NCBI GenBank assembly: GCA_963700865.1
Contig: CAVOZC010000009.1
Span: forward strand, 58,374-122,373
DNA from: CAVOGJ01 sp963700865
GTDB taxonomy: Bacteria > Planctomycetota > Planctomycetia > Pirellulales > Pirellulaceae
Length of the DNA stretch: 64,000 nucleotides
Direction: 5' to 3'
Part shown: in pieces, positions 18,954-26,969 of the stretch
Numbering within the stretch: position 1 is the stretch's first letter
Layout of the letters: every line of letters starts with the position of its first letter
Made by a program: the position numbers and the translations under genes
Notes under the pieces: model-generated
The model's database searches: none
What the model was told of the DNA's origin: nothing
The model's input: the letters and a program-made list of their open reading frames with translations, nothing else

Positions 18954-19544
18954 ATGCCCGATAAACGAAGCCCGCTGGCTTATCTGTTGACAATCATCCT
19001 GCTATCGCGGGCGTCCGCTGTCGTGGGCCAGCAATCCGCAACACCGAGCACCAACGAGAACGCCGCCCCGAAGGAACAAAAGATGGATACTCAAGTCGAA
19101 AGAGTGGTAAAGTCGCCGGCTGAGTGGAAGCAGTTACTGACTCCGGAGCAGTACCACGTTACCCGCGAACAGGGGACAGAGCGTGCCTTTACCGGGAAGC
19201 TGTGGGACAACAAGCAAGCCGGCACGTACGAGTGCGTTTGTTGCGGTCAGAGTCTGTTTTCCTCGCAGGCCAAATACGAGTCCGGCACGGGATGGCCGAG
19301 TTTTTACCAGCCGATCGACAAGCGGCATGTAGCCACCAAGTCGGATCGCTCGTGGTGGTCGGTACGCACGGAAGTGCTTTGCAGCCGCTGTGACGCCCAT
19401 CTTGGTCACGTCTTTGACGATGGTCCTCAACCGACCGGACTCCGTTACTGTATGAACTCGGCGGCACTCGCCTTTAAACCAGCAGCTTCGACCACTCAAG
19501 ACGAGCCTGCCGCCAAACCGGCTGCTTCGTCCGAGGCGAGGTAA
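18954..19544 (+). CDS. msrB: Exported methionine-R-sulfoxide reductase
   Basis: A 196-residue protein starting at an ATG with AAGGAG 6 bases before it. A hydrophobic N-terminus (LAYLLTIILLSRASAVVG) indicates export. The MsrB domain has the zinc Cys pairs CVCC and CSRC, the segment SGTGWPSFYQPI and the catalytic Cys in LRYCMNSAAL (about residue 166). It reduces methionine-R-sulfoxide in oxidised exported proteins. A TATACT at 18918-18923 could be the -10 element, but no good -35 partner is seen. The alanine-rich C-terminal tail after AFKPA is not part of the fold. Confidence 0.93.
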   Translation: MPDKRSPLAYLLTIILLSRASAVVGQQSATPSTNENAAPKEQKMDTQVERVVKSPAEWKQLLTPEQYHVTREQGTERAFTGKLWDNKQAGTYECVCCGQSLFSSQAKYESGTGWPSFYQPIDKRHVATKSDRSWWSVRTEVLCSRCDAHLGHVFDDGPQPTGLRYCMNSAALAFKPAASTTQDEPAAKPAASSEAR

Positions 19545-19683
19545 TGGTCGAGTCACATCGTAAGTCCCTGCCGACCTCCGGCTTGTCTCTTCGAGAGCCG
19601 CCCTCCGGCCTCCATACGATCATGCGGGATGCCAGACGCGGCGAATGCGACTCATTTGAGCTGATGAGAACGTAGACTCTCCA

Positions 19684-20116
19684 AAGCATTCCGCTCCCCG
19701 AGCGATCGCGGTTGGATCCGACAGATTACGCGTTTCACAGTTGCCGACTTTCAGCGGCAGGTTTCCGATAGCCCAGCCGTGCGCGGAGGCTCTGCCCTTC
19801 TCGACTTGATCAAACAACTGTCCGATGGACCGTCGGAAGCCGTTACATCAGAAACCCGTGCGCTGGACGAAGCGCGAACGATGAATGGCGAGCGCTGCAG
19901 ATATTAAAGAGCCACTTTCGGGAACACACATGGCGCGCCTTTTGGAAGACTGCCGTCTAGCAACGCAGCACGTCGGATGTCGCTGCCGATTTGGACATGA
20001 CGGAAATGGCCGTTCGCCAGGCCAAATCAAGAGTGCTCAGTCGGCTACGCCAGGAACTGGGCGACGAGCTGCCAAGTTCCATCTGCAGCGACAACGGCAG
20101 TGTTTCCCAGCGCTAA
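19684..20116 (+). pseudogene. Decayed sigma-70 family factor (planctomycete ECF type)
   Basis: Pieces of a sigma factor can be read in shifting frames and in the right order. FRSPSDRGWIRQIT is the end of region 2, LLDLIKQLSDGPSE the linker, QILKSHFREHTWRAFWKTAV the start of region 4, and DVAADLDMTEMAVRQAKSR followed by VLSRLRQELGDEL the HTH and end. At least two frame changes and a TAG near 19960 separate the pieces, and region 2.1 is not visible. Unlike the other frameshifted genes here it needs several changes and lacks its start, so real decay is likely. Its stop at 20114 lies 100 bases before a PEP-CTERM gene. Confidence 0.6.
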
Positions 20117-20216
20117 CTGTCACACGTTCTCGATAGATATTGAGTTAGGGGAAACGCGCTGCAATGGGATCAGGGCATTTCTCTTGAGAGCCTGGAATCT
20201 ATTGGGAGACTGGAAC

Positions 20217-21176
20217 ATGGGAAACTTTTCCTTCCGAGTTGGTATACTGCTGACATTAGTGATGGTTTCGAGCACTGGTTGGGCAACGACTTATAACTTG
20301 AGCAGCGTCGTCAAACAACGGAACGAGCCGGCGGGACAGGCCTATAACTTCGTGCTGACGCTTTACGAGTTCAACGCTGTGCCGTCAGACGTGACGCTGG
20401 AAATCATTTCGCCGAGCGGAACTCGATTTGGCGAATCCACTCTTCCATACTTGGACAACAACATTCGGGTCGACATGGAAGGAATCCATCCGGAGGACTT
20501 GAACCGAGAATATTCGGGAACGTGGACGATCGAAGAAACGCCAGTCAACGGCCCGCTGAATCGATACGAATTCACCGTACCTGAAGTCTTGACAAAGAAC
20601 TCTTTTCGCGATGCGCCGGTCATCACTTTACCGAAGGATGGGGCCACCTTGGGAGCAGTCTTCGACGTAACCTGGACGAATTATGTTCCCGGCAATTGCA
20701 GTTTCGAAGGATACTCCTTCCGCGATCCCGGCGGTATTTACATTCCAGATATTCAATGTAATGGCGACGGTTCGGCCGTCTTTTCCTATCAGGATCCGGC
20801 ATTCGCGGGAGTCGAAATTACGGATTTCAGCGTAAACGTACCCAGAATTCAGCCCGGTGGGTTGTTTCCCGTCGTGCCTGTCACGCCTTTGGCGGATGCC
20901 AGCTTCACCGGTGGCTGGCTGAAGCGTCAGTCGAATTCTCCCGAGATCAACTTTTCGATCGTTCCTGAACCCACAGCGATGGTAATGCTCATCTCTTGGA
21001 TTTCGCTGACATCGATTTTCGGACGTAGAATCCTGGTGTGTCCCCATGAGTGCCCTGTGTGGGCCCCCACCCCATGTGGGTCGTCAGTAACCACGAAAAA
21101 ACCCTCCTTGGCGCTTCACCGGCGAGTGAACCAAGGAGGGCTTCGTGTAAATCGCCAAGAGCGGGCGAAAACTTGA
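20217..21176 (+). CDS. PEP-CTERM anchored secreted protein with unusual C-terminal tail
   Basis: Starts MGNFSFRVGILLTLVMVSSTGWA, a signal peptide. The body has beta-rich sequence (LEIISPSGTRFGE, ITLPKDGATLGAVFDVTW) without a known catalytic motif. VPEPTAMVMLISWISLTSIFGRR is the PEP-CTERM signal, normally removed by exosortase, and such proteins usually end just after the basic residues. Here the frame runs about 46 residues on, through a strong terminator hairpin that belongs to the opposite strand. The tail is probably read-through caused by a lost stop codon or sequence error. The function is unknown; a surface or matrix role is usual for the class. Confidence 0.75.
   Translation: MGNFSFRVGILLTLVMVSSTGWATTYNLSSVVKQRNEPAGQAYNFVLTLYEFNAVPSDVTLEIISPSGTRFGESTLPYLDNNIRVDMEGIHPEDLNREYSGTWTIEETPVNGPLNRYEFTVPEVLTKNSFRDAPVITLPKDGATLGAVFDVTWTNYVPGNCSFEGYSFRDPGGIYIPDIQCNGDGSAVFSYQDPAFAGVEITDFSVNVPRIQPGGLFPVVPVTPLADASFTGGWLKRQSNSPEINFSIVPEPTAMVMLISWISLTSIFGRRILVCPHECPVWAPTPCGSSVTTKKPSLALHRRVNQGGLRVNRQERAKT
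21096..21140 (-). terminator. Intrinsic terminator for the minus-strand PEP-CTERM gene
   Basis: CCCTCCTTGG (21102-21111) pairs with CCAAGGAGGG (21131-21140), and TTCAC/GTGAA extend the stem inside. On the minus strand the hairpin is followed directly by six T (21101-21096). This is a classical factor-independent terminator downstream of the gene ending at 21293. Confidence 0.8.
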
Positions 21177-21292
21177 CTTAACTCCAGGTAGCGCGGAGGC
21201 CTTCCCCAATCGTTCGCCCCATCGCGACCGTGCCATTCAGATGGGACCTGTTTGGCGAAGTCTTACTCCCGCATCCAGCGGGAAACCTGCAA

Positions 21293-21773
21293 CTAGCTCC
21301 GGAAACGACGAATCAGCGCCACGCCTCCCAACAACATGCCGACCAAGAATGTGGCGGTGGTTGGTTCTGGAACTGCGGTAAGCGTGATCGTCTCGTAGTT
21401 AGACTCCGCGCCTGCGTTTCCAAATCGTCCAACGGTCCAACCAAACACGCTGAGATTGGTTTGGTCGTACATGCCGACCGCATCCAGGATGTCAAGCGAC
21501 GGTAGGGGCGTACCATCGAGAAATGTCCGGATAACATTTAACTCGTGGGCCGGGGTCAGTCCCGGAATATTCACGGAATGGGGCATGATTGCCACTGCTT
21601 GGGGGGCACATGGCGGCGGCCCGAGATGTCCGCAGAAACCAGGCGCTGTACGAATCAGCACATCGGGCCTGATAAAAACGACGCCACCCCAGGTGTACGG
21701 TGGCAACCCCGGGGAAAGGCGGGGAATGGAATACCGGGAACATTGCTGCGCTGAAGACGCCGTTCTTCGTCAT
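21293..21773 (-). pseudogene. Truncated and frameshifted PEP-CTERM protein gene
   Basis: The C-terminus TLTAVPEPTTATFLVGMLLGGVALIRRFRS is a complete PEP-CTERM signal, and the segment before it (NVIRTFLDGTPLPSLDIL) looks like a normal secreted domain. The frame starts at LPPYTWGGVVFIRPDVL. Upstream, a second frame (NGVFSAAMFPVFHSPPFPG) fits onto it if one base in CCCCGGGG near 21710 is extra. No signal peptide can be found before that, so the gene is truncated at its 5' end. It has its own terminator at 21096-21140. Confidence 0.6.
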
Positions 21774-21842
21774 GATTCGCGCAAACGGAGTGTTCCGTAC
21801 CCGGACAATCGGACCAAGTGTTGGCAGGGGACCCTTACTACT

Positions 21843-21867
21843 CCGCGACAAGCTAAGCTTGTCGCGG
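21843..21867. repeat. Perfect 12-base inverted repeat
   Basis: CCGCGACAAGCT and AGCTTGTCGCGG are separated by a single A. It lies 29 bases before the GTG start of the lipoprotein gene at 21897 and upstream of the decayed minus-strand gene. It could be an operator for a dimeric regulator or a transcript hairpin. Confidence 0.5.
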
Positions 21868-21896
21868 TTATCATGCCCTTGTTCATCGAGAAGACC

Positions 21897-22819
21897 GTGC
21901 GAATTCAACACGTGCGCAGCCGCTGCTTATCCCTCCTCGCGACCGCTTCGGTGATCGTCTTATCAGGCGGTTGTCATTCCGCGAGGTCAGTAACGATTGG
22001 CGGTCAGGTCGTCGATGACGATTCAGGCCGGCCGGTGGCTGGTGCCAGCATCTGTTTTCGATCTGCCTTTGGGAACGTCACAGTCGACAACGAGTATCGT
22101 ATGGCGACGTCCGACGCCAATGGGAGATTCGAGTTTCGACGAGTTAAGGTGCGGGACGCTCTCACATCTCACGTCAGCTTGTGCGCGATGAAGAAGGGGT
22201 ACGATTGGACAAATGTATCGCTGGGCAAATCGACTGGCTTTGAAGACCACCTCGAGATTCGGCTGGAAGCGGATCGCGACATTCGCTTGCCGCAGGGCAT
22301 TCTCCGGATTGAGCAGTGCAGTTCACAAATGCCGACGAACCTACATTTCGTTTCGTTTTCAAAAACGATCGGCTCTCGTTCGCAAGCGATGACGAACAGG
22401 CCGACTTCGAACTTCATTTTAGTTTCAGACCCAATAACGACCGTACGGACAGGATGCTTGGCTGCAGTCATTCCTCAAAGTCAGGGCGTTCACAGTTCCT
22501 TAAATCGGTCACGACGACAGGCGGCATCGGACAGCTCACTTACGATCGTAAGATCGGCCATCCGCCGCAACTGCCCGACCTCACGAAGCTGCGGCTGTCT
22601 GACTCCTTCTCGTTCGACCGGCCGTACGATAGTTGGTTCCGGCGGAAAAATGAATTTCTGCTCAAGACACACGACGGCAGATGCGCACTGCTTCACTTTA
22701 ACGGGGACGACTGCTTCGAATGGGTCTACCAACCCGATGGGTCGATGGATATCGATCGGCGGAGAAAGAAGCCCGCCGGCTTAGGGCATTGCTGGAAATG
22801 CGACTTTATCAGCGATTGA
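21897..22819 (+). CDS. Lipoprotein with carboxypeptidase regulatory-like domain, frameshifted
   Basis: A GTG at 21897 with GAGAAG just before it starts VRIQHVRSRCLSLLATASVI, a lipoprotein signal ending in the lipobox LSGG-C. An upstream ATG (21873) adds only polar residues. The next part, VTIGGQVVDDDSGRPVAGASI and TSDANGRFEFRRV, is a carboxypeptidase regulatory-like beta-sandwich. One missing base near 22311-22318 shifts the frame; the rest (NADEPTFRFVFKNDRLSF to GHCWKCDFISD) is not recognised. The corrected length is 307 residues. It is probably anchored to a membrane as a binding or structural protein. Confidence 0.7.
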
Positions 22820-23376
22820 TCAAGACTTGATCCCGGGAGGTGTTCGTTCAGGTTATCCGGAGCGGCGCCGACTTGATGATTGCCGCGAGCCACTCCGGGA
22901 CTTGCGACTTCGGTGCATTTGTTGGTTCGACGAATCGCAAGGTCCTCCTGTTCAAAATCGTCTTCGTGTTCCAGTGCCATGGTAACGCCCAATCGATCAG
23001 GGAGGAGACTCGGTTCGTATCGCTTGCTGTGAGGGCGCACGAGCCTTCTTCGCCAGTCGTGGGAAGGTCCCGAACGGTTAGGAGATTCCTGTTGCCTTCT
23101 TTTTCGACGCGTCCTCTGACGTAGGGGCATCAGACGGGCGCAGCCCCCCAAGGAAGTCATCGTTTGCGCGTGGCGGCTTCGTCGTGGCAACGCCCAGCCA
23201 AGGTGGCCTGGCAATCAGGGGACATGGACTGCATCATGACGACCGTTCCGGTCGATCACGAAGGTACCGTACTTCGTCGCTGCGGCGGCTACGCCATTTG
23301 AAAATACGTCGTCGGCGGATACGCGTTCAGCGTCGCCTGTACTGCCGGCGGTTGTGAGATGGCATGTCGCTATTGG
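22820..23376. other. Gene-free stretch
   Basis: No supported gene in about 550 bases. Short frames on both strands lack family motifs and start signals. Some codons of the DUF1254 frame continue after its stop towards 23220, which I take as chance. Confidence 0.45.
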
Positions 23377-24892
23377 CTATTCGACCAGTTCTGGGTCACT
23401 CGGCTTCCATGTCTTGTCGTAAAACGGCTTGAGCGGTCCGTACAGTCGAAAGATCGTATTCCAGCTTTTCTCGGGGACAGTTTGAATCCAATTGCTTTCT
23501 TTACCTTCAGGTGGCTGGGGCGCGAAGAAGATATCGTAGGAACCGTCGTTATTGGCCTTCAGGCCTTCCGAGTTGTTGTCGATGCCCGGAAAACGCTGAT
23601 CGGTTTGGAGTTCGGAGCGGGTTTGACAGTCGTAAACCGTGAACGACCAAAAGTCCTTGGCAGGCACATTCGGCGGCAGATGGATCTGGTAGGTCTTGCC
23701 GCCGTCGAGCGCGTTCGCCGTTCTTGTCGAGATAGGCGATGAGGTACTGCGAACCCACGCCGACATTTTTGATTGCCATCGCGGGCGTGATGCCGGTCGC
23801 GTAGAAGTGCATATAGGCCCGAGAGTCGAGCAGGGTAACCCCGCCCAGCAGGAAGTCATAACGCCCTTCGATGAACGGATTCGTCCAGACCCGCTCGCCG
23901 GGATAAATGTAGAATCGCTGTTCTTGTGGTCGTGCGGCCAAGGCACGCGCGGTGACGGATCCGACCTTGGCGGCCTCGGTAAGTATCTTCTTCAGCCGAT
24001 CATCGGGCTCGAATTTCTTCCCCTTCTCGATGCCGATGGCAGCCAGCAGGCCGCGAATCTCGGGAGAAAGGCCATCCGGGTCGAGTGGTTCGTCCTGGAT
24101 GGTCTGGTTGAGTTCTTCCCAGAATCCGTAGTCCAGGCGATGGATGGTGCAGTTCTCCTTGCCTGAAAGATTGACGTATGTGATCGCGGGCGGGTTATTC
24201 TTCCGCGAGAGGGGATACACCTTGAGAAACTTCTTTGTTTCCTCGACGGCAGGCTTGGTCGATCCAGCCACCTGAAATCCGCGCCAGACCATCCAGTTAC
24301 CATAGGTTTTGGCATGGTAGACATAGTAGCCCTCCTCAGGGATCTCACCTTGATATCCGGGGGGCACGAGCAGGAACTTGCCACCCTTGCCCTTGTCCGG
24401 GCCGGCGTTTCCGAAGTCGGCGACATACCGGAACCAGGCATCGTCGATAATGCCGAGTACCTTTGGCGGGGTTTCCAAAACCATTGGCTCGTCGCCCAGT
24501 TCCAGCCACATGGTCTGGTAAATGGAAACCGTATTCGGCGTGAGCCAGAGTGCTTTCGAGTCCATCAGCTCTTCAAACAACAGTGCCGTCTTGTTCGGTG
24601 GGCCGAACTTGCGGATTCCATTCTCCATGGCGGCCATCGAGGAGACCTGGATCGTGGAGAGGAAAGCCTGTGTCGCGCGTTGAAACGCAAGTTGATCGTA
24701 GACCAAGTCAGTCGTCTGCTTGTCTGGTACACCATCAAAGGAAGTCAGCGTGCCGATCCGCGTTTCCAGCTTGTCCGGCGTGGCAATGCCTGCTGGAACC
24801 GATGTCGTCATTTTCATTTTTGGCGGCTGAGCCGAAACGTTGATGGCAAACAAAAGGACACCGGTGGTCAGTGCCAGGCTGCGTGAGAACAT
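23377..24892 (-). CDS. Exported DUF1254/DUF1214 protein, frameshifted
   Basis: The ATG at 24892 follows a GGAACG-type ribosome site and begins MFSRSLALTTGVLLFAINVSA, a signal peptide. The first domain (YDQLAFQRATQAFLSTIQVSSM, PNTVSIYQTMWLELGDEPMV) is DUF1254. The second (IHLPPNVPAKDFWSFTVYDCQTRS, IDNNSEGLKANNDGSYDIFF) is DUF1214, ending WIQTVPEKSWNTIFRLYGP. One extra base near 23715-23725 separates them, and correction gives 504 residues. The function of the family is not established; it is exported and often found near redox or stress genes. Confidence 0.85.
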
Positions 24893-25386
24893 AGACGATC
24901 GTTCCTGGTTGTTGTTTTTCAGCAAAAGACGAGCGGAATCGGGGGAGCTGCGCTGACATCAGCTTCCGTCCGATTCGCCGCCCCCGGTTCACGCAACGGT
25001 TCGCCAGTGTCGCCCCACGACTGGGTAGAGTCAAGTCCTTCGCGAGTCGCACACTTGCCTTCGCGTAGCCAAGATGCTCGTGATACTCATGTGCCTTGGT
25101 GAGCCGAACATGGCTTGTGATTTCAAGCAATCGGCAACCGCACTCGAGAAGTGCCGTTTCGGCGGCCGCAGCGAGCGCCCTGTGCAATTCCACCGCCACG
25201 TAAGTCGTCTTTTCTGTGCTGTGCGGAACTGGTGAGCGATCATGGCATGTCAAGCGAGTACCCGCTGGCGATCGTCTCACATGGCGGGTTGCCGCCAATG
25301 ACCTTGATTCCCGGTTTTACCTGACCGGCAACTCGGGTGCATTGTCTGGATAGGCCGCATTTTCGTACCGAGGCCGACTGCCCTGG
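24893..25386. other. Mostly non-coding stretch holding a GNAT relic
   Basis: Nearly 500 bases without an intact gene. Only the acetyltransferase relic at 25029-25199 is recognisable. Confidence 0.45.
25029..25199 (-). pseudogene. C-terminal relic of a GNAT acetyltransferase
   Basis: One minus-strand frame reads LHRALAAAAETALLECGCRL, then LEITSHVRLTKAHEYHEHLG, then YAKASVRLAKDL. This follows the last part of GNAT N-acetyltransferases: a helix, an ELTS-like strand, then the AHxFYxxLGF motif and a final strand. The acetyl-CoA loop that should lie upstream is not found, and no start codon suits so short a piece. It is most likely a decayed gene. Confidence 0.5.
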
Positions 25387-25773
25387 TCATTGGCCGGCAG
25401 GCGGTTGCCAAAGTTCTACCTTGTTTCCTTCTGGATCGATGACCCAGGCAAACTTCCCGTACTCGGAATCGTCGATCTTCTCGAGAACGTTGCAGCCTTC
25501 TTCGCGTAAGACTTTAACCAGGGCGTGGAGATCCTCCACCCGGTAATTGACCATGAAAGTTGCAGTGCTGGGCGCAAACTGGTCACCTTGCGCCGAACCA
25601 ATGGACCAGATGGTTGTTCCGGCGACCGGCTTACCTTCACCGTCGGTCCAGGTGAAAGCCGTGCCACCCCATTCTTGGACATCGATTCCGAGGTGCCGCT
25701 TGTACCAAGCCTGTAGTGCCGGAGCGTCTTTGGCTTTGAAGAAGATGCCGCCAATGCCAGTGACTCGCTTCAT
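25387..25773 (-). CDS. VOC (glyoxalase/bleomycin resistance) family protein
   Basis: A 128-residue protein, MKRVTGIGGIFFKAKDAPAL. The pattern of the vicinal oxygen chelate fold is clear: LQAWYKRHLGIDVQEWGG, FMVNYRVEDLHALVKVLREEG and WVIDPEGNKVELWQPP, where the final Glu of KVELW is a typical metal ligand. The start is chosen because the family sequence begins there. The single-domain size fits a dimeric lyase, dioxygenase or resistance protein; the substrate is unknown. The frame is intact. Confidence 0.85.
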   Translation of the reverse strand: MKRVTGIGGIFFKAKDAPALQAWYKRHLGIDVQEWGGTAFTWTDGEGKPVAGTTIWSIGSAQGDQFAPSTATFMVNYRVEDLHALVKVLREEGCNVLEKIDDSEYGKFAWVIDPEGNKVELWQPPAGQ

Positions 25774-25968
25774 AGGAACCTCCGAGGTCGTGTGGTGGTG
25801 AGGGAGACCATGATTTGTGTTGCCTGACGCTTCGGCTAACGCGATCGTGAGTAGCGGTTTCCGAACGCAAGGAGCCAAACCGCCAAACCGCCAAACCGCG
25901 TTTTACGATCCACCTTGATCGCTGCGTTCCGCTGTCGACGTGTCGGCTGGCGATGCTTTCCGCGAGGG

Positions 25969-26322
25969 CTATTCGTTCATGGGGTTGGCGATCGCGGCAC
26001 CACATGACGGGCAGAATTTCGCGTTCGCCGGATGCGGTTCACCACAAGACGCACATCTCGCGCTTGCGATATCTTGTTCGATTAAGGGCGAATTGACGCG
26101 GAACGTCACAAACTTCCAGCTGCTGCCTTCCTTTTTTAATTGGGCGATGATCGTCCCCGAACCTTTTTCGAATGTCGCGTTGTAAGATGCATCGATGTAG
26201 GCGTCGGCGTTAAACTGTCGCATTTTGAAGGCCTGCAAAGACTTGGACTTCAGTTTGCCCAGTCTTCTACCGATGTCATGCAACCTGTGGATGGGCGTCA
26301 TGTCAGGCGACTGAGAGTGCAA
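25969..26322 (-). CDS. Zinc-ribbon protein, perhaps missing its N-terminal part
   Basis: A 117-residue frame. It can start at a TTG (26322) with GGAGGGGAG just upstream, a strong ribosome site, or at the ATG eight codons on. The middle (YIDASYNATFEKGSGTIIAQ followed by LKKEGSSWKFVTFRVNSPL) looks like the end of a small periplasmic or NTF2-like domain, and the C-terminus has a zinc ribbon, CASCGEPHPANAKFCPSCG. Related proteins usually have a longer N-terminal region with a membrane helix, which is not visible upstream in any frame, so a truncation is possible. Confidence 0.55.
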   Translation of the reverse strand: MHSQSPDMTPIHRLHDIGRRLGKLKSKSLQAFKMRQFNADAYIDASYNATFEKGSGTIIAQLKKEGSSWKFVTFRVNSPLIEQDIASARCASCGEPHPANAKFCPSCGAAIANPMNE

Positions 26323-26969
26323 ATTCTCCCCTCCGTCCTTGCTTTTATCTCTGGTTGGGGCGTCAATGGCAAGTCACGTGGCAAGAAAGCATTTTCACCA
26401 GCGAGCCTGGTCCGCTCGTTCGGCGGTCAGCAGGACGAATCTCATTCGAGACGCGTCGACGCAACGTGCTGCCCGGCGAAGGAATCGCTGAGTCGACGAT
26501 CCTCTTGATTGCCGCGGTCGGTACGACTCTCTGCTCCTGCGCGGCAATCTCGCCCGCCGAATTGCGTCTGGGGCACGCGAACGCCATCCGTCCCTCTGCC
26601 ATCAAACGAACGACGTGTCGCTCCGTTCGGATTCCCTTCACGCCGCTCCGCGGTGCCTCGCGCAGTCAATGTGACGACAGGCGTGGCTTCATTGGCTGGG
26701 AAATGTGGCCGCCGGGGGTGTGTTGAGCGACCGCTGGGTTTTTAATGTTTTCCGGCCCCGGTCGGCGCGAGCCCGAGTAAGGCCAACCCCGTCGAGCGGT
26801 GTGCCGCGAGACTCGTCGGTCCAGGCGGTGGTGTGGAGGGCATGGTCCGTCGCCGCAGGGTAGGATTGAGGGCTGTCCCACCGCTGGATCGCGGGCCCCG
26901 CCCAACCGTCCTTTCGACCGCTTGCTCCATGATTCCTTCCTCCAAGTTATTGACTCTGTCGAGGCGTTT
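26323..26969. other. Gene-free stretch before the tricorn gene
   Basis: About 650 bases in which no frame on either strand shows family motifs or a plausible start signal. Its right end must hold the promoter of the tricorn gene; TTGACT at about 26951 is too close to the start to be a convincing -35 element. Confidence 0.45.

Noticed and set aside
23224..23345. Frame reading SNGVAAAATKYGTFVIDRNGR on the minus strand, resembling a redoxin end
   Set aside because: It continues in the frame of the DUF1254 gene after its stop, is only about 40 codons long and has no other redoxin motif.
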